The notes: a model not told the origin generated them from the sequence alone. DNA of 64,000 bases from Anaerobiospirillum thomasii (GCF_900445255.1 NZ_UAPU01000007.1:230001-294000); one strand, 5' to 3'; positions 17,772 through 28,226 are shown, counted from the stretch's first letter. Numbers and translations are program-made.

Positions 17772-19201
17772 TGGCCGAGCTAAATTTAGAGTTTGATTTT
17801 GTGCCACGCAGTTGGCAAAAAGAATGTATGCAAAATCAGACTAGATTTACAGTGCTCGCATTACACAGACGTGCAGGCAAAACTACTCTCGCCTTGGCCG
17901 AGCTCATCATGTATGCGCTCAAGAAAAAAGGTCTGTATGTGTATATTGCCCCTACACTTAAGCAGGCCTCACTTGTTGCATGGAAGCCACTTAAGCAATT
18001 TGTACAGCAGTTTATGAATGTTGATGTCGGCGGTGGCAAAAAGATGAATTTTGTTGAGGTCTATGAGAGCGATCACAGTGTGCGTTTTATGAATGGCAGT
18101 GAGATCCGTCTGCTAGGCTCCGATAATCCTGACAGTATCCGTGGCTCAAAAATCAGTGGCACTATCATTGACGAGGTGGCACAGATACCAAATGAGTTAT
18201 GGACAGAGGTTGTATACCCTGCCTTGATTGACAGCCAAGGGTGGGCTTTATTTATTGGAACCCCTAAAGGCATTAATCTTTTTTCAGAACTTTATTTTAA
18301 GGGGCAAGACCCACAGTTTAAACCACAGTGGAGTTCACGCAAGTATACCGTCTATCAGACCGAGGCACTCAATCCACATGACATTGAGATGTTAAAACGA
18401 GACCTTGATAACAATACATTTGCACGTGAATTTTTGTGCGACTTCAATGCGTCAGCAGAGGATCAGCTCATTAACATTGACATGGTAAACACAGCTATGG
18501 GCACTGATTACAAGCCGTCCGTATTAGGCCAATACAAGGTGTTTATGGGTTGCGATATTGCACGATACGGTAACGATAAAACAGCTGTGTGCATAAGGCG
18601 AGGCGTAAAGGTTCTTGATGTCATCTCTTGGAATGGAGCGTCAATTGTGGAGACCTGCGATCGCATAATGAATTTACAAAATCAGTTTAAAGCCGACCGA
18701 ATGTTTGTGGACGGTACAGGTGTCGGTGGTGGCGCTGTAGATATTCTAAGGCGCATGAATACAACTTTACCTATCTTTGATATTAACTTTGGCCAACGTT
18801 CCACATTAAGCGAGTATATGGATAAGCGTACAGAGATGTGGTTCAAAATGGCTAAATGGCTTGAGGGTGGTGGGGCATTACCACAGATTAACGAGCTTAA
18901 GAATGAATTATCGGCTCCGACCTACATTAAAGATGACAATTCAAAGTATAAGCTTGAGAGTAAAAAGGCTATTAAAAAGCGCTTAGGTTGGTCTCCTGAC
19001 CTAGCCGACTCTATAGCCCTGACTTTTGCAGGGTATGAAGAGGAGGTTAAGGCAAGCCCTCGGCAGGAGCTTATGTCGTCCCTGATGAATAATGCAAACT
19101 CTAACCCTTTCATGCGTTTTGAAGATCGCATTACACATTCAGACCGTGAGCAAAGATTACAGCGTGAATTTGAAATTATGCAGATGTTAGGAGAGCTGTA
19201 A
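17771..19201 (+). CDS. terL: Terminase large subunit
   Basis: ATP-driven DNA packaging motor and nuclease, 476 residues. Walker A is RRAGKTT (33-39); Walker B is TIIDEVA with Asp134 and Glu135. The RNase-H-like nuclease domain starts about residue 255 (FMGCDIARYGNDKTAV, Asp262) and includes FVDGTGVGGG (Asp314) and LADSIAL. Start and stop overlap the neighbours by one base, giving tight coupling. Confidence 0.95.
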   Translation: MAELNLEFDFVPRSWQKECMQNQTRFTVLALHRRAGKTTLALAELIMYALKKKGLYVYIAPTLKQASLVAWKPLKQFVQQFMNVDVGGGKKMNFVEVYESDHSVRFMNGSEIRLLGSDNPDSIRGSKISGTIIDEVAQIPNELWTEVVYPALIDSQGWALFIGTPKGINLFSELYFKGQDPQFKPQWSSRKYTVYQTEALNPHDIEMLKRDLDNNTFAREFLCDFNASAEDQLINIDMVNTAMGTDYKPSVLGQYKVFMGCDIARYGNDKTAVCIRRGVKVLDVISWNGASIVETCDRIMNLQNQFKADRMFVDGTGVGGGAVDILRRMNTTLPIFDINFGQRSTLSEYMDKRTEMWFKMAKWLEGGGALPQINELKNELSAPTYIKDDNSKYKLESKKAIKKRLGWSPDLADSIALTFAGYEEEVKASPRQELMSSLMNNANSNPFMRFEDRITHSDREQRLQREFEIMQMLGEL

Positions 19202-19653
19202 TGGCAGAAGTTTTACAGTGTGATTTTAAACAGATTATTAATGCTAAAGGTTTTGATGAGCTTGTAAAGGCCTACAGTACCGAGCCGTCAATTAGGAATA
19301 AAGACTTAATGGCACCTAACCCACAAATTGACGCTTGGTTAAAACTTGAGGAGTTGGGACTTTTTAAAGTGGTCGGTGTTTTTGATAACGATAAAGTCAT
19401 AGGGACTATCGGCTACACGTCTTATATCTACCCTCTTACAGGTGACAAGGTCGGAACAGTAGATCCTTATTTTCTTTTAAGACCTTATCGCAACACTTGG
19501 TTAGGCACTATGATGCGTACTGTACTTGAGGGCTTAGCAGGACAAGACGGTTTAAAGGGCTTGTTCTACGGCGCCCCTAAGGGCAGTGCCTTGTCCAAAC
19601 AGTACGCACACCTGTATGAGCATGTAAATGAGGTGTTTTGGTGCAAGCTTTAA
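19201..19653 (+). CDS. GNAT-fold acetyltransferase-like phage protein
   Basis: 150 residues with an acetyltransferase-like layout: strand KVIGTIGYTSYIYPL, then a basic loop and helix (LLRPYRNTWLGTMMRTVLEG) at the acetyl-CoA site. Such genes often sit between terminase and portal in podoviruses; the substrate is unknown. Its TAA overlaps the next gene. Confidence 0.65.
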   Translation: MAEVLQCDFKQIINAKGFDELVKAYSTEPSIRNKDLMAPNPQIDAWLKLEELGLFKVVGVFDNDKVIGTIGYTSYIYPLTGDKVGTVDPYFLLRPYRNTWLGTMMRTVLEGLAGQDGLKGLFYGAPKGSALSKQYAHLYEHVNEVFWCKL

Positions 19654-20075
19654 CCGTATTGTCCGACACTCTACAGCCCACAGGCGCAGATGAATTTAAG
19701 CGCATTGATAAGGCTATTGAACTTTGTGCCGATGATGACGTGGTAATTCCTTGTGATTTTCCTACAGAGCATTTTCTGCACGCAGGCTGTTATGTGCGTA
19801 ATGTCTTTTTACGTCAGCATAGCTTCTTGGTTGGCGCAAAAATCAAGGTAGATACAGTCCTAATTATTAGTGGAGATGTTGTTATCAACATGAATGGCTC
19901 GTCAAGGCGCTTTTGTGGCTACCACATAATCAGAGCCCTAAATCCTAGACAGCAGATGATATATGCGAACCAAGATACCAACTTAACAATGCTTTATGCC
20001 TCGGACGTTAAAACGGTTGAGGAGGCCGAGCAGGAATTTACAGACGACTATAAACAGCTTTTAACGAGGAGATAA
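19641..20075 (+). CDS. Phage structural-module protein, unknown
   Basis: 144 residues from GTG 19641, with GAGG seven bases upstream (a TTG three bases earlier is also possible). No signal, no membrane helix; predicted mostly beta in the middle (VDTVLIISGDVVINMNG). Overlaps the previous gene by 13 bp. No family recognised. Confidence 0.6.
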   Translation: MQALTVLSDTLQPTGADEFKRIDKAIELCADDDVVIPCDFPTEHFLHAGCYVRNVFLRQHSFLVGAKIKVDTVLIISGDVVINMNGSSRRFCGYHIIRALNPRQQMIYANQDTNLTMLYASDVKTVEEAEQEFTDDYKQLLTRR

Positions 20076-20076
20076 T

Positions 20077-20439
20077 ATGAGTGGTGGAGTAGCAGGTGGA
20101 TTAATCGCAGGCGCAATAGCTACCGGCGCATCGGTAATAAATGCACAGATACAATCAAACGCACAAAAGAAAGCATCTGCACGTCAAGCAGAGGGTCAGC
20201 GTCTTGCACTTGAACAGCAGAAAAAAGCGCAGTCGCAGGCCGAGCAGGAAACCAACAGGCAGAACAAACAGCAGATTAATACGATTAATACACAAAAGAT
20301 TGATAGCAATTATGGCAACCTCACTAGTGGATTAGGCGTTAACAGCAATTCTTTAAACCTAGGCACCTCGTCAAGTCTTAACTCCACAAGCCCACTTGCA
20401 ATTGCATCTGCACTGACAACTAAGCAAAAGGTGAAGTAA
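20077..20439 (+). CDS. Gln-rich virion-associated protein, unknown
   Basis: 120 residues. A glycine/alanine-rich N-terminus (GGVAGGLIAGAIATGAS), which could insert in a membrane, is followed by a long Gln/Lys/Ala helix (likely coiled coil) and an Asn/Ser-rich tail. Similar proteins next to podovirus portals are thought to be internal virion proteins; this is inference. Confidence 0.6.
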   Translation: MSGGVAGGLIAGAIATGASVINAQIQSNAQKKASARQAEGQRLALEQQKKAQSQAEQETNRQNKQQINTINTQKIDSNYGNLTSGLGVNSNSLNLGTSSSLNSTSPLAIASALTTKQKVK

Positions 20440-22098
20440 ATGTTTAAAACGGACGAGGAGAAAATCAAGGCTCTAAAGAGACGCTATGACAGCCTTGTAA
20501 GCGAGCGTGCTCCTTGGATTAAGTGGTATAGAGACGTCTGCAAATATATCAGTCCATTCAGTGGAGCTTTAAATATAGATAGGTCATATAAATTTATCTT
20601 TAACGACCACGCCTCTTACTGTTTAGATATTCTTGTCAGTGGTCTAGCTAGTGGCTCTACATCACCGTTAAGACCATGGTTTAGACTTCTGCCTCCTAAT
20701 GAGGAGCTAGCTAAAGACAAGGAAGTGCAACGCTACTTTGGACAGGCGCAGGAGATTTTAAATAAGATTTTTCAGCGCTCAAATACTTACAACTCCTTAC
20801 ACGTCTTTTATCAAGAGCTGTGTTTGTTTGGTGTGGCTGTAGATTTAATCTATGATGACCTTGAGAATGTTATTACACATCACGTCTTAACAGCAGGCGA
20901 ATACTGCATAGCATCAAACACTAAGGGAGAGATAGATACGGTCTATCGTGAGTTTGAACTGACTGTAGCGCAGGCTGTTAAATTCTTTGACTTTGACAAG
21001 TTAAACAACACAATCAAGGAGCAGTATAAGCACGGACAGCTAGAAAAGAAGCATCCTTTTATTCATGCTATTGAACCACGAGCAGACCGTGATCTCAAGT
21101 CTAGCCTAGCTGTAGATATGCCGTATGCGTCGTTTTATTTTCAAAAAGACGGTACCAAGATTTTAAGAGAAAGTGGCTTTAAACATTTTCCTGCCTTGGT
21201 CGCTAGGTGGAATGTGGTCGGCCTTAATTGCTATGGAACAAGTCCATGCACAAGAGCCTTGCCTGACATTAAACAGTTGCAATTCTTGGTTGAGCGTCTA
21301 TCACGTATTGCCGATCGTATAGCTGACCCACCAATTCAGGCGCCTGACAGTGCACGCATGAGTCCTTTAAACATATCAGCAGGTGGCAAAAACTTTTTAC
21401 CTAGTGTTAATTCAGACAATGCTGTTAGACCTATCTACAATCAAGATGATAGTTTTCAGTACCTTATTAACATGGTCAAGGATTTAGAGGAGAAACTAAA
21501 TCAGAAGTTCTATGTGTCTTTATTCTTGATGCTACAAGGAGCACAGAACAATCGCAAGACCACGATTGAGGTATACGGCCTACAGGAAGAGCAAAGATTA
21601 ATCTTAGGACAGGTAACCGAACGACTATCAAAAGAAGTACAGCAACCCCTTGTTAAATATACTTTTTATAAGTGCCAAGAGTTAGGCATATTTGGCGAAC
21701 TGCCACAAGCCCTTGAGGGTATGGATTTTGAGGTAGAGATCCAATCCGTATTTGCACAGGCTCAAAGAGCTGTAGACATTAACGCATATGACAGGTTCTT
21801 TAGCACTATTCAGACCCTATCAGCCACACAGCCTGAAGTTATTGATCGTATCAATATTGACGGCACTGTAGATGAATATGCCGAGCGTTTAGGTGTCTCA
21901 TACAAGATCCTTAAGACCGAGAAGGAAGCTCAAGAGATACGAGATGCAAGAGCACAGCAACAGCAGGCTATGCTTGAGGCAGAGCAGATGCAAAAAATGG
22001 GTTCTACTATGCAGTCCTTAGCACAGGCACAGCAGAGTGGAGCTAACGCCTCACTAGCTACACAGCAGTTAGAACCTATTGAGGACGTGATGCTATGA
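20440..22098 (+). CDS. Portal protein (head-tail connector, podovirus type)
   Basis: Forms the dodecameric ring through which DNA enters and leaves the head. 552 residues, matching the head-to-tail connecting protein family (PF12236 type): RYDSLVSERAPWIKWYRDVC, LDILVSGLASGSTSPLRPWF, NTYNSLHVFYQELCLFG, VEVYGLQEE-like IEVYGLQEEQRLILGQVTER and a Gln-rich C-terminal helix. Its stop overlaps the next ATG (ATGA). Confidence 0.92.
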   Translation: MFKTDEEKIKALKRRYDSLVSERAPWIKWYRDVCKYISPFSGALNIDRSYKFIFNDHASYCLDILVSGLASGSTSPLRPWFRLLPPNEELAKDKEVQRYFGQAQEILNKIFQRSNTYNSLHVFYQELCLFGVAVDLIYDDLENVITHHVLTAGEYCIASNTKGEIDTVYREFELTVAQAVKFFDFDKLNNTIKEQYKHGQLEKKHPFIHAIEPRADRDLKSSLAVDMPYASFYFQKDGTKILRESGFKHFPALVARWNVVGLNCYGTSPCTRALPDIKQLQFLVERLSRIADRIADPPIQAPDSARMSPLNISAGGKNFLPSVNSDNAVRPIYNQDDSFQYLINMVKDLEEKLNQKFYVSLFLMLQGAQNNRKTTIEVYGLQEEQRLILGQVTERLSKEVQQPLVKYTFYKCQELGIFGELPQALEGMDFEVEIQSVFAQAQRAVDINAYDRFFSTIQTLSATQPEVIDRINIDGTVDEYAERLGVSYKILKTEKEAQEIRDARAQQQQAMLEAEQMQKMGSTMQSLAQAQQSGANASLATQQLEPIEDVML

Positions 22099-22334
22099 CC
22101 GACTTTAACGAATTAAGCATAAACATAGACTTGGTTTTAAAAACGAATGAGGGCAAGGCTGTACTAAAGGCTATCCTAGATACGCTGAATTTGAGCGCTC
22201 CGACATGCACAACCGATCCTAACATGGCCCTCGCCTTTTGTGCCAAGCGTGACTTAATGCTACAGATTTTAAACTTATTTACTAACGAGCAATTACAGAC
22301 AATCAGAGGTAATTCACATGTCCGATACAGTTGA
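22095..22334 (+). CDS. Small phage protein between portal and scaffold, 79 aa
   Basis: Helical, soluble; ATGA overlap with the portal stop and 17-bp overlap with the scaffold gene. No recognisable domain. Confidence 0.6.
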   Translation: MTDFNELSINIDLVLKTNEGKAVLKAILDTLNLSAPTCTTDPNMALAFCAKRDLMLQILNLFTNEQLQTIRGNSHVRYS

Positions 22335-22968
22335 GACTACAGAGCAGAATGTTGAGCAGAATGTAGACACCGTACAGCAGGAGCCTACACCTAACGCTGA
22401 CAGTATGACCGAGGCTCTACAGAATGATAACTCCCCTAACTCAATGGCCGAGGCATTACAGAATGACAATGAGCCTGTCCCTAATCAGCCACAAGAGATT
22501 GAGTATACCTTTAAAGACAAAGACGGTAACGATGTAACCGAGGGCGAGTACATAGGCCACGTTAAGGGTATTGCAAAGGACTTAGGCCTAAGCAAAGAGC
22601 AGGCTCAAAAATTCTATGAGCAGGCGCAGGACAAGGTCAATGAGATTAACACTCAAGCCCTTGAGAATGCTAAGGCCGAATGGATTAATCAAACCTTGGC
22701 CGACGAGGAGATTGGTGGACAGCATCTAACCGAGAGCAGAACTAATGCTCTTAAGGCCATTCGCTCTTTTGGCTCTAATGAATTTAAGGAACTGCTGATT
22801 AATACAGGCATTATAGAGCACCCTGAAATTGTAAGGTTCCTGTCACGTGTTGGAAAAGCCACAAGTGCAGATGACAAATTTATCAATGGGGCTAAACCTA
22901 ACTCACAGAAACAATCTTTTTTACGTGAGATGTACGGCAAAAACAGCCCTGAATTATTTGACGAATAA
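22318..22968 (+). CDS. Scaffolding protein (putative)
   Basis: 216 residues, acidic and Gln/Glu-rich, with a disordered N-terminus containing a duplicated EALQNDNSP/EALQNDNEP unit and a helical C-terminal half (KGIAKDLGLSKEQAQKFYEQ). Position directly before the major capsid gene, composition and size fit a capsid scaffolding protein that guides procapsid assembly and is later removed. Confidence 0.75.
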   Translation: MSDTVETTEQNVEQNVDTVQQEPTPNADSMTEALQNDNSPNSMAEALQNDNEPVPNQPQEIEYTFKDKDGNDVTEGEYIGHVKGIAKDLGLSKEQAQKFYEQAQDKVNEINTQALENAKAEWINQTLADEEIGGQHLTESRTNALKAIRSFGSNEFKELLINTGIIEHPEIVRFLSRVGKATSADDKFINGAKPNSQKQSFLREMYGKNSPELFDE

Positions 22969-22997
22969 CTTTTAAAACTTGAGAGGTAAATAAAAAT

Positions 22998-24077
22998 ATG
23001 GCAATTATGGCACCTAATGCTTTTGCAAGAGCAGACGAGATGCTGACCCTTGCGGAGGTTTATAAACGTCTTGACGGCAACGGAGGTACAGACAAAATCG
23101 TAGAATGTCTTGCACAGCAGAATGCGATTTTAGAGGACATACCTTGGAAAATGGCAAACATGAATGACGGCAACCTAACCACACTTAGAACCTCACTGCC
23201 GACCACTTACATGCGCCGTATCAATGAGGGTATTAAAGCAAGTAAATCAAGCACTGCACAGGTAAAGGAAAGCCTCGCTATGATGGCTGTTTTATCTAAA
23301 GTTGATGCCAAGCTTGTGGAATTGGCAGGCCAAGGTGGTGGCGCCGAGGGCAAGGCATCTGCTGTGTGGGGTGAGGGTAAAGCATTCGTAGAGGCTATGG
23401 GTCAGAGTGCAACACGTGTGTTATTCTATGGCGACCCATCAAACGATCCTGCCGAAATTCGTGGTCTACAGACTCGCTACAATACCCTTGATAAAAAGAA
23501 CCCTATCTCCGAGCAGATTATTGATTGTGGTGGCACAGGCAACAATCTAGCTTCTATTTATATTGTTGATTGGGGTGATGACGTTTTCGGCATTTTTCCT
23601 AAAGGCTCTACTTTTGGTCTTAAGATTGACAACTTAGGACAAGGCCTCACTCAAGACGAGAACGGTAATGAGTTCCTAGCCTATCGTACTTTATATCAGT
23701 GGGATTTAGGTCTTGCTGTTGCCAACTATCGCAAGGTGGTTCGCCTCTGCAATATTAATGTAGAGGATCTTAGAACCAATAAAGGTATAGGCAAAGCTAA
23801 TGTCCGTGATGATGCAGACAGTACTAACCTTATCTTGAAACTGCAAGAGGGCTTAGACCGTCTGCCTAATGGCGTATCAGGAAGCACTGCTATTTACATG
23901 AATGGTCAGGTTTATTCTGCCCTTAACGTATTGGCACAGCGTTCTAACCAAAATATCATCTCAATTGTAAACGGCGAAAATTCTTTTGGTACACATACAC
24001 AGTGGAAGACCTTTAGTGGCGCCAAGTTAAGACGAGTAGATCAGCTCACCACTACCGAGTCACAGTTAAAAGCATAA
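22998..24077 (+). CDS. Major capsid protein
   Basis: 359 residues, HK97-fold type of podoviruses. Recognisable stretches: ADEMLTLAEVYKRLDGNG, LEDIPWKMANMNDGNLTTLR, YGDPSNDPAEIRGLQTRYN, WGDDVFGIFPKGSTFGL and YRKVVRLCNINVEDL. Strong AGAGGTAAATAAAAAT ribosome region. Lies between scaffold and cement genes. Confidence 0.9.
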   Translation: MAIMAPNAFARADEMLTLAEVYKRLDGNGGTDKIVECLAQQNAILEDIPWKMANMNDGNLTTLRTSLPTTYMRRINEGIKASKSSTAQVKESLAMMAVLSKVDAKLVELAGQGGGAEGKASAVWGEGKAFVEAMGQSATRVLFYGDPSNDPAEIRGLQTRYNTLDKKNPISEQIIDCGGTGNNLASIYIVDWGDDVFGIFPKGSTFGLKIDNLGQGLTQDENGNEFLAYRTLYQWDLGLAVANYRKVVRLCNINVEDLRTNKGIGKANVRDDADSTNLILKLQEGLDRLPNGVSGSTAIYMNGQVYSALNVLAQRSNQNIISIVNGENSFGTHTQWKTFSGAKLRRVDQLTTTESQLKA

Positions 24078-24086
24078 GGAGATAAA

Positions 24087-24569
24087 ATGGCTATAACAGA
24101 TTTTGGTAATTACCTATCCTGTAAACAGGTGCTTGATGAAACAAAGATCGCATATGCACAGCGTTACATTGATTTTCAGTCCTCTACCGACATCGGACAG
24201 ACTGCCAATCCATTGTACGTTAAGTTTGTAGCGCACGGCGCCTTTACCAAGGGTCTTAAGATTGAACTTGCCATGGCTAATAAGGCTGACTTTACAGACG
24301 CCGTGGCTGTCAATGCTCTTGAGGTTGTGCAGACTGACTTGAAGAAAGGTTGGTATAACTTCATTAAGGTTCCTGCCATTGGTAAAAAGTTCCGTTACTT
24401 GTCTGTCAAATACACCCCTACAGGCGCAGTCACAGAAAGTACCGACAAACACGAGCCAATATGTCCGAGCGAACCTGTCTTACGTGAGGACAAGGAGATT
24501 GCAAAAGCAATATCTGCGTTTATCTCTACTGTTGATGACTTTGACACCGTCTATCACATTAATGTTTAA
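24087..24569 (+). CDS. Capsid cement/decoration protein, Bbp16-like
   Basis: 160 residues, mostly beta. Resembles the Bbp16 cement protein of Bordetella phage BPP-1 in size, position after the capsid gene and the segment (GKKFRYLSVKYTPTG). It would stabilise the mature head. AAGGAG directly upstream. Followed by a terminator that could lower expression of the downstream tail genes. Confidence 0.75.
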   Translation: MAITDFGNYLSCKQVLDETKIAYAQRYIDFQSSTDIGQTANPLYVKFVAHGAFTKGLKIELAMANKADFTDAVAVNALEVVQTDLKKGWYNFIKVPAIGKKFRYLSVKYTPTGAVTESTDKHEPICPSEPVLREDKEIAKAISAFISTVDDFDTVYHINV

Positions 24570-24579
24570 TCCCACATTT

Positions 24580-24605
24580 GGCCCTCTTAATTGAGGGCTT
24601 TTTCT
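24580..24605 (+). terminator. Terminator between head and tail genes
   Basis: GCCCTC (24581) / GAGGGC (24593-24598), six-base loop, five-T tail. Probably sets the ratio of abundant head proteins to tail proteins. Confidence 0.8.
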
Positions 24606-24615
24606 TGAGGTTTGT

Positions 24616-25284
24616 ATGACAGATAAAAAGATTTTAAACATCTGTAACAATGCGCTTGACCTAGTCGGACAAGGACGCAATATCAAGTCTTTTGATGAAA
24701 CCGAGAGCCGTGAGAGCCAACTGTGTAACCGTTTATTTCAAGATACAGTTGATCGTCTGCTAGACCAAAACGATTTTTTATTTGCTCGCAAAGATGAGAT
24801 TATCAACGCTGACTATCTTGTATATGTTGACGAGGAGAAAACACAAAGAGCATTAAGCTTGCCGTGGCAGTACACCTACTCAATCCCTACAGACTGTATG
24901 CGTATTCTAAGATTAGCCCCTATGCATTACACCTCTGACACCGAGACAATCGGCTTTGATGATTTCATTCGTTTTGATATTAGAAACTTTAATAACAAAA
25001 GGGTGTTTGTCACCGATGAGGCACCAAGTTTTGCTATGCATTATCAAGCTTATGTCACTGACCCTAGCCTTTTCACGCCGTCATTTATTGAAGTGTTGGA
25101 ATATGCCTTGGCTAGCCGTCTTGCATCATCACTTATCAAGGACGTGAACGGCGTAAAAATCTCACAAGCCTTATTACAGCAGGCTGAATTTTTCCTCGTT
25201 AAGGCTAAACATGCTGACCTACAGCAGGGCGCATATGCTATTCGTGATACGCATTTACCACGCATTTTAAAGGCTCGTGAATAA
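24616..25284 (+). CDS. Tail adaptor / tail tubular protein A-like
   Basis: 222 residues. The N-terminus (ILNICNNALDLVGQG) and the LPWQYTYSIPTDCMRILRL segment are typical of podovirus head-tail adaptor proteins (T7 gp11-like). It would connect portal and tail nozzle. Its stop overlaps the start of the next gene. Confidence 0.8.
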   Translation: MTDKKILNICNNALDLVGQGRNIKSFDETESRESQLCNRLFQDTVDRLLDQNDFLFARKDEIINADYLVYVDEEKTQRALSLPWQYTYSIPTDCMRILRLAPMHYTSDTETIGFDDFIRFDIRNFNNKRVFVTDEAPSFAMHYQAYVTDPSLFTPSFIEVLEYALASRLASSLIKDVNGVKISQALLQQAEFFLVKAKHADLQQGAYAIRDTHLPRILKARE

Positions 25285-28226
25285 TGACACAGAGAGTTTT
25301 ACAAAACAGCTTTTTAGGTGGCGAGATTTCCCCCGCCATGTTCGGTCGCACTGACAATGACATATACACCATAGGCGCATCAAAGATTGAGAACTTTTTA
25401 ATTCAGCCACAGGGCTCTATTATCAGCCGTCAAGGCTCGCAGTTTGTGATGCAGGCTAAGGACAGTACAAAGAATGTGCGCTTAATCCCCTTTAGGTTCG
25501 CTAGCGATCAGACTTTGGTTTTAGTTTTTGGCCACAAAACTTTGCACATTGTCACACAGGGTAAGATACTTTTAAACAAAGACGGTAGCGAATACAGCAT
25601 CAAAACTCCATATGACGCACAAGATTTATTTGAGCTAGATTTCTGCCAAAATGCAGACATCATCACTATCACTTGTGTGAAATATCCGCCTATGGAGTTA
25701 AGGCGCTATGGGGCTACAGATTGGCGTTTTCAAGCTGTAACAACTGCACCTACAATTACCCCACCTACAATCTATGCTACAGCTTATTACCCTAGTGGCA
25801 CAGAGGACGCAGACCGTAACAAGGTAACTGCACGCTATGTAGCTACAGCTATTGATGCTAACGGTAAAGAGAGTGTGGCATCTAAACCTATTGAAATTAA
25901 ATGCAATTATTACATTACAGGTGGAAGTGTAAAAATCTCATGGTCAGCTGTAGCAGGTGCTACACGCTATCGTGTATACCGAGATGTGTGTGGCATCTTT
26001 GGATTTATAGGCGAGACAGATAAGCTTGAGGTTGTTGATATAGGCGATAATCCTGACGGCACCACAACTCCCCCTAAATACGATCAGCCGTACACAGCCA
26101 CAAGGGCAATTACAAGGGTTGAGGTTGTAAACGGTGGCAGTGGCTACTTTAATAATGTGGTCGGCTCTGCATCTAAATTTCCTGAACAAATAACAATCCC
26201 TAACATAATTCTTTTTACAAAATTTTCGGAGCGTAATGATTTTGTTCCTGAAATTTACATAGATATTCTTGATGCAAATAAATCATACGAGATTGTAAAG
26301 TCCATTCAGCTAACGCCTGTGGCTGTGTGTCGAATTTTGTTTCAAAAACCTGAAGCCTATCCTAGCACCTATTGGCATTTTTATTTGGTATCAGAAGGCA
26401 TTAATACTGACATTAGCGTAAACATAGGTGACATACAGACTTCTAATCCACGATTGAGGGTTAGAGCCGTTACACGTTTTGACAATCAAAGAAAAGGCAG
26501 TGGTCGCTTTATTCTGCCATCTATAATGCAAGAAAGCCCTTTAACACTTCTAAACGACTCTGATTTAATTGAAGAGATCTATGCCGAGCCTATAAATCGT
26601 CCTGATTATAATGAGTCGGTTAGTCTTACATGGATCTCAAATAAGCAAGACTTCTTACGCATATATCATAGCTATTCTTTGAAAACTATGCAGATATTCA
26701 GTAAGGCGTTTTCAGGATATAGAGGCTATTTAACCCCACAAGATTTATACGAGCTCAATCAAATTGGATTTACAGAAGAGTTAATCAATCCGACAAGAAT
26801 TGAGGTGAGGGACGATACAGGACAAGGCGCAATTTTAGAACCAATAATTAAAGACGGCGTTATTCAATCAGTAAGAATTATTAATGGTGGTTCTAATTAC
26901 ACAAAACCACAGCTAACGGTTGTCGGTGGTGGTGGCAAGGGTGCTGTACTCAAGGCCTATGTAGACGAGCACACAATACAAGAGAACCTTGATTATCCTA
27001 GCGCCGTGACACAGTACGACCAACGCCGTGTTTTTGCAGGCTCATTCAAAAACCCTCTTAAAGTATGGTTCACTAATGCAGGTCAGCAGGACTTGATGAT
27101 GTACCACATACCTATACAAGATGATGATCGCATTGAGATTACAGCCGTCACAGCAGATGCCGATCGTATCCGTCATGCTGTTGCACTTGATAGCTTAATC
27201 TTGTTTACGTCAAGTGGCGAGCTTAGAGTGTTCACGCAAAATTCAGATGCACTATCCCCACGCTCTGTAGCTGTGAGGGCTCAATCCTACATCGGCGCTA
27301 ATGGGGTTCAGCCTGTAATTGTGAACAACACTATATTCTATGTCGCATCTCGTGGTGGGCATGTTAGGGCTGTACAGTATGCGTACGATCAAGGTGGCTA
27401 CACTTCATCTGACTTGTCACTTATAGCTAATCATCTCTTTGATTATAAAGACATTAAGGATATGACACTGTCTAAAGCTCCTATCCAAACAGTATGGGCT
27501 GTATCTAATGACGGTTCGCTGTTGGCCTTAACAGTTTATCCTGACCAAAATATCTCTTGTTGGTCACGCCTTGTAACTGACGGCCTGTATAAATCATGCT
27601 GTGCTGTATCAGAGGGCATGGAAGATCATTTGTATGTCGTGGTGGAGCGTGAGATTAAAGGCGTTAAGAAAAAATATATAGAGCGCTTTAGTGCTTTAAC
27701 TGTCAAAGAAAATTCTCATGCACGTAACCTTGATTGTTATTTAGACCACACTAGCCTTGAGGGCACAGCTGTTAATGGCTTGGCTCATTTAGAGGGTAAG
27801 ACTGTATCAGCCTTGATAGATGGTGAGGAGATTACAGGTTTAGTCGTAACCAATGGTAGCGTGGCCTTGCCTCGCAGTGGCCGTGAGGTTGTTATCGGAC
27901 TGCCTTATAAGTGTACCTTGATAACACTACCCCTCGCATCATCTGTAGCTCGTGGCAATTTGCAGGGCTCAATCAAGAATATCAATGAAGTGCACGTGCG
28001 TGTGTCTAAAGATGGCGACCTTTACGCTAACAACTATCCACATGAGATTTTGTTTGAAGCACAGCGTGATGTAAGTGACCTGTCCGACACTAATTCCAAG
28101 ATGCTTAAATTGTCGCTTAGCGGTTCGTGGGACGTGCAAGGTCAGATTATCTTAGAGCATCGTGACGCTTTACCTATTGAAATTCAAGCCATTGTTGGCA
28201 ATGTCAGACTTGAGGGAGCAGTATGA
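25284..28226 (+). CDS. Tail nozzle / tail tubular protein B-like
   Basis: 980 residues. Begins QNSFLGGEISPAMFGRTDND and IENFLIQPQGSIISRQGSQF, the hallmark start of podovirus nozzle proteins (T7 gp12-like, BPP-1-like). A fibronectin-like insert (about residues 155-240, IEIKCNYYITGGSVKISW) and a propeller-like remainder are apparent. Forms the tail tip channel. Overlaps the next gene by 4 bp. Confidence 0.85.
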   Translation: MTQRVLQNSFLGGEISPAMFGRTDNDIYTIGASKIENFLIQPQGSIISRQGSQFVMQAKDSTKNVRLIPFRFASDQTLVLVFGHKTLHIVTQGKILLNKDGSEYSIKTPYDAQDLFELDFCQNADIITITCVKYPPMELRRYGATDWRFQAVTTAPTITPPTIYATAYYPSGTEDADRNKVTARYVATAIDANGKESVASKPIEIKCNYYITGGSVKISWSAVAGATRYRVYRDVCGIFGFIGETDKLEVVDIGDNPDGTTTPPKYDQPYTATRAITRVEVVNGGSGYFNNVVGSASKFPEQITIPNIILFTKFSERNDFVPEIYIDILDANKSYEIVKSIQLTPVAVCRILFQKPEAYPSTYWHFYLVSEGINTDISVNIGDIQTSNPRLRVRAVTRFDNQRKGSGRFILPSIMQESPLTLLNDSDLIEEIYAEPINRPDYNESVSLTWISNKQDFLRIYHSYSLKTMQIFSKAFSGYRGYLTPQDLYELNQIGFTEELINPTRIEVRDDTGQGAILEPIIKDGVIQSVRIINGGSNYTKPQLTVVGGGGKGAVLKAYVDEHTIQENLDYPSAVTQYDQRRVFAGSFKNPLKVWFTNAGQQDLMMYHIPIQDDDRIEITAVTADADRIRHAVALDSLILFTSSGELRVFTQNSDALSPRSVAVRAQSYIGANGVQPVIVNNTIFYVASRGGHVRAVQYAYDQGGYTSSDLSLIANHLFDYKDIKDMTLSKAPIQTVWAVSNDGSLLALTVYPDQNISCWSRLVTDGLYKSCCAVSEGMEDHLYVVVEREIKGVKKKYIERFSALTVKENSHARNLDCYLDHTSLEGTAVNGLAHLEGKTVSALIDGEEITGLVVTNGSVALPRSGREVVIGLPYKCTLITLPLASSVARGNLQGSIKNINEVHVRVSKDGDLYANNYPHEILFEAQRDVSDLSDTNSKMLKLSLSGSWDVQGQIILEHRDALPIEIQAIVGNVRLEGAV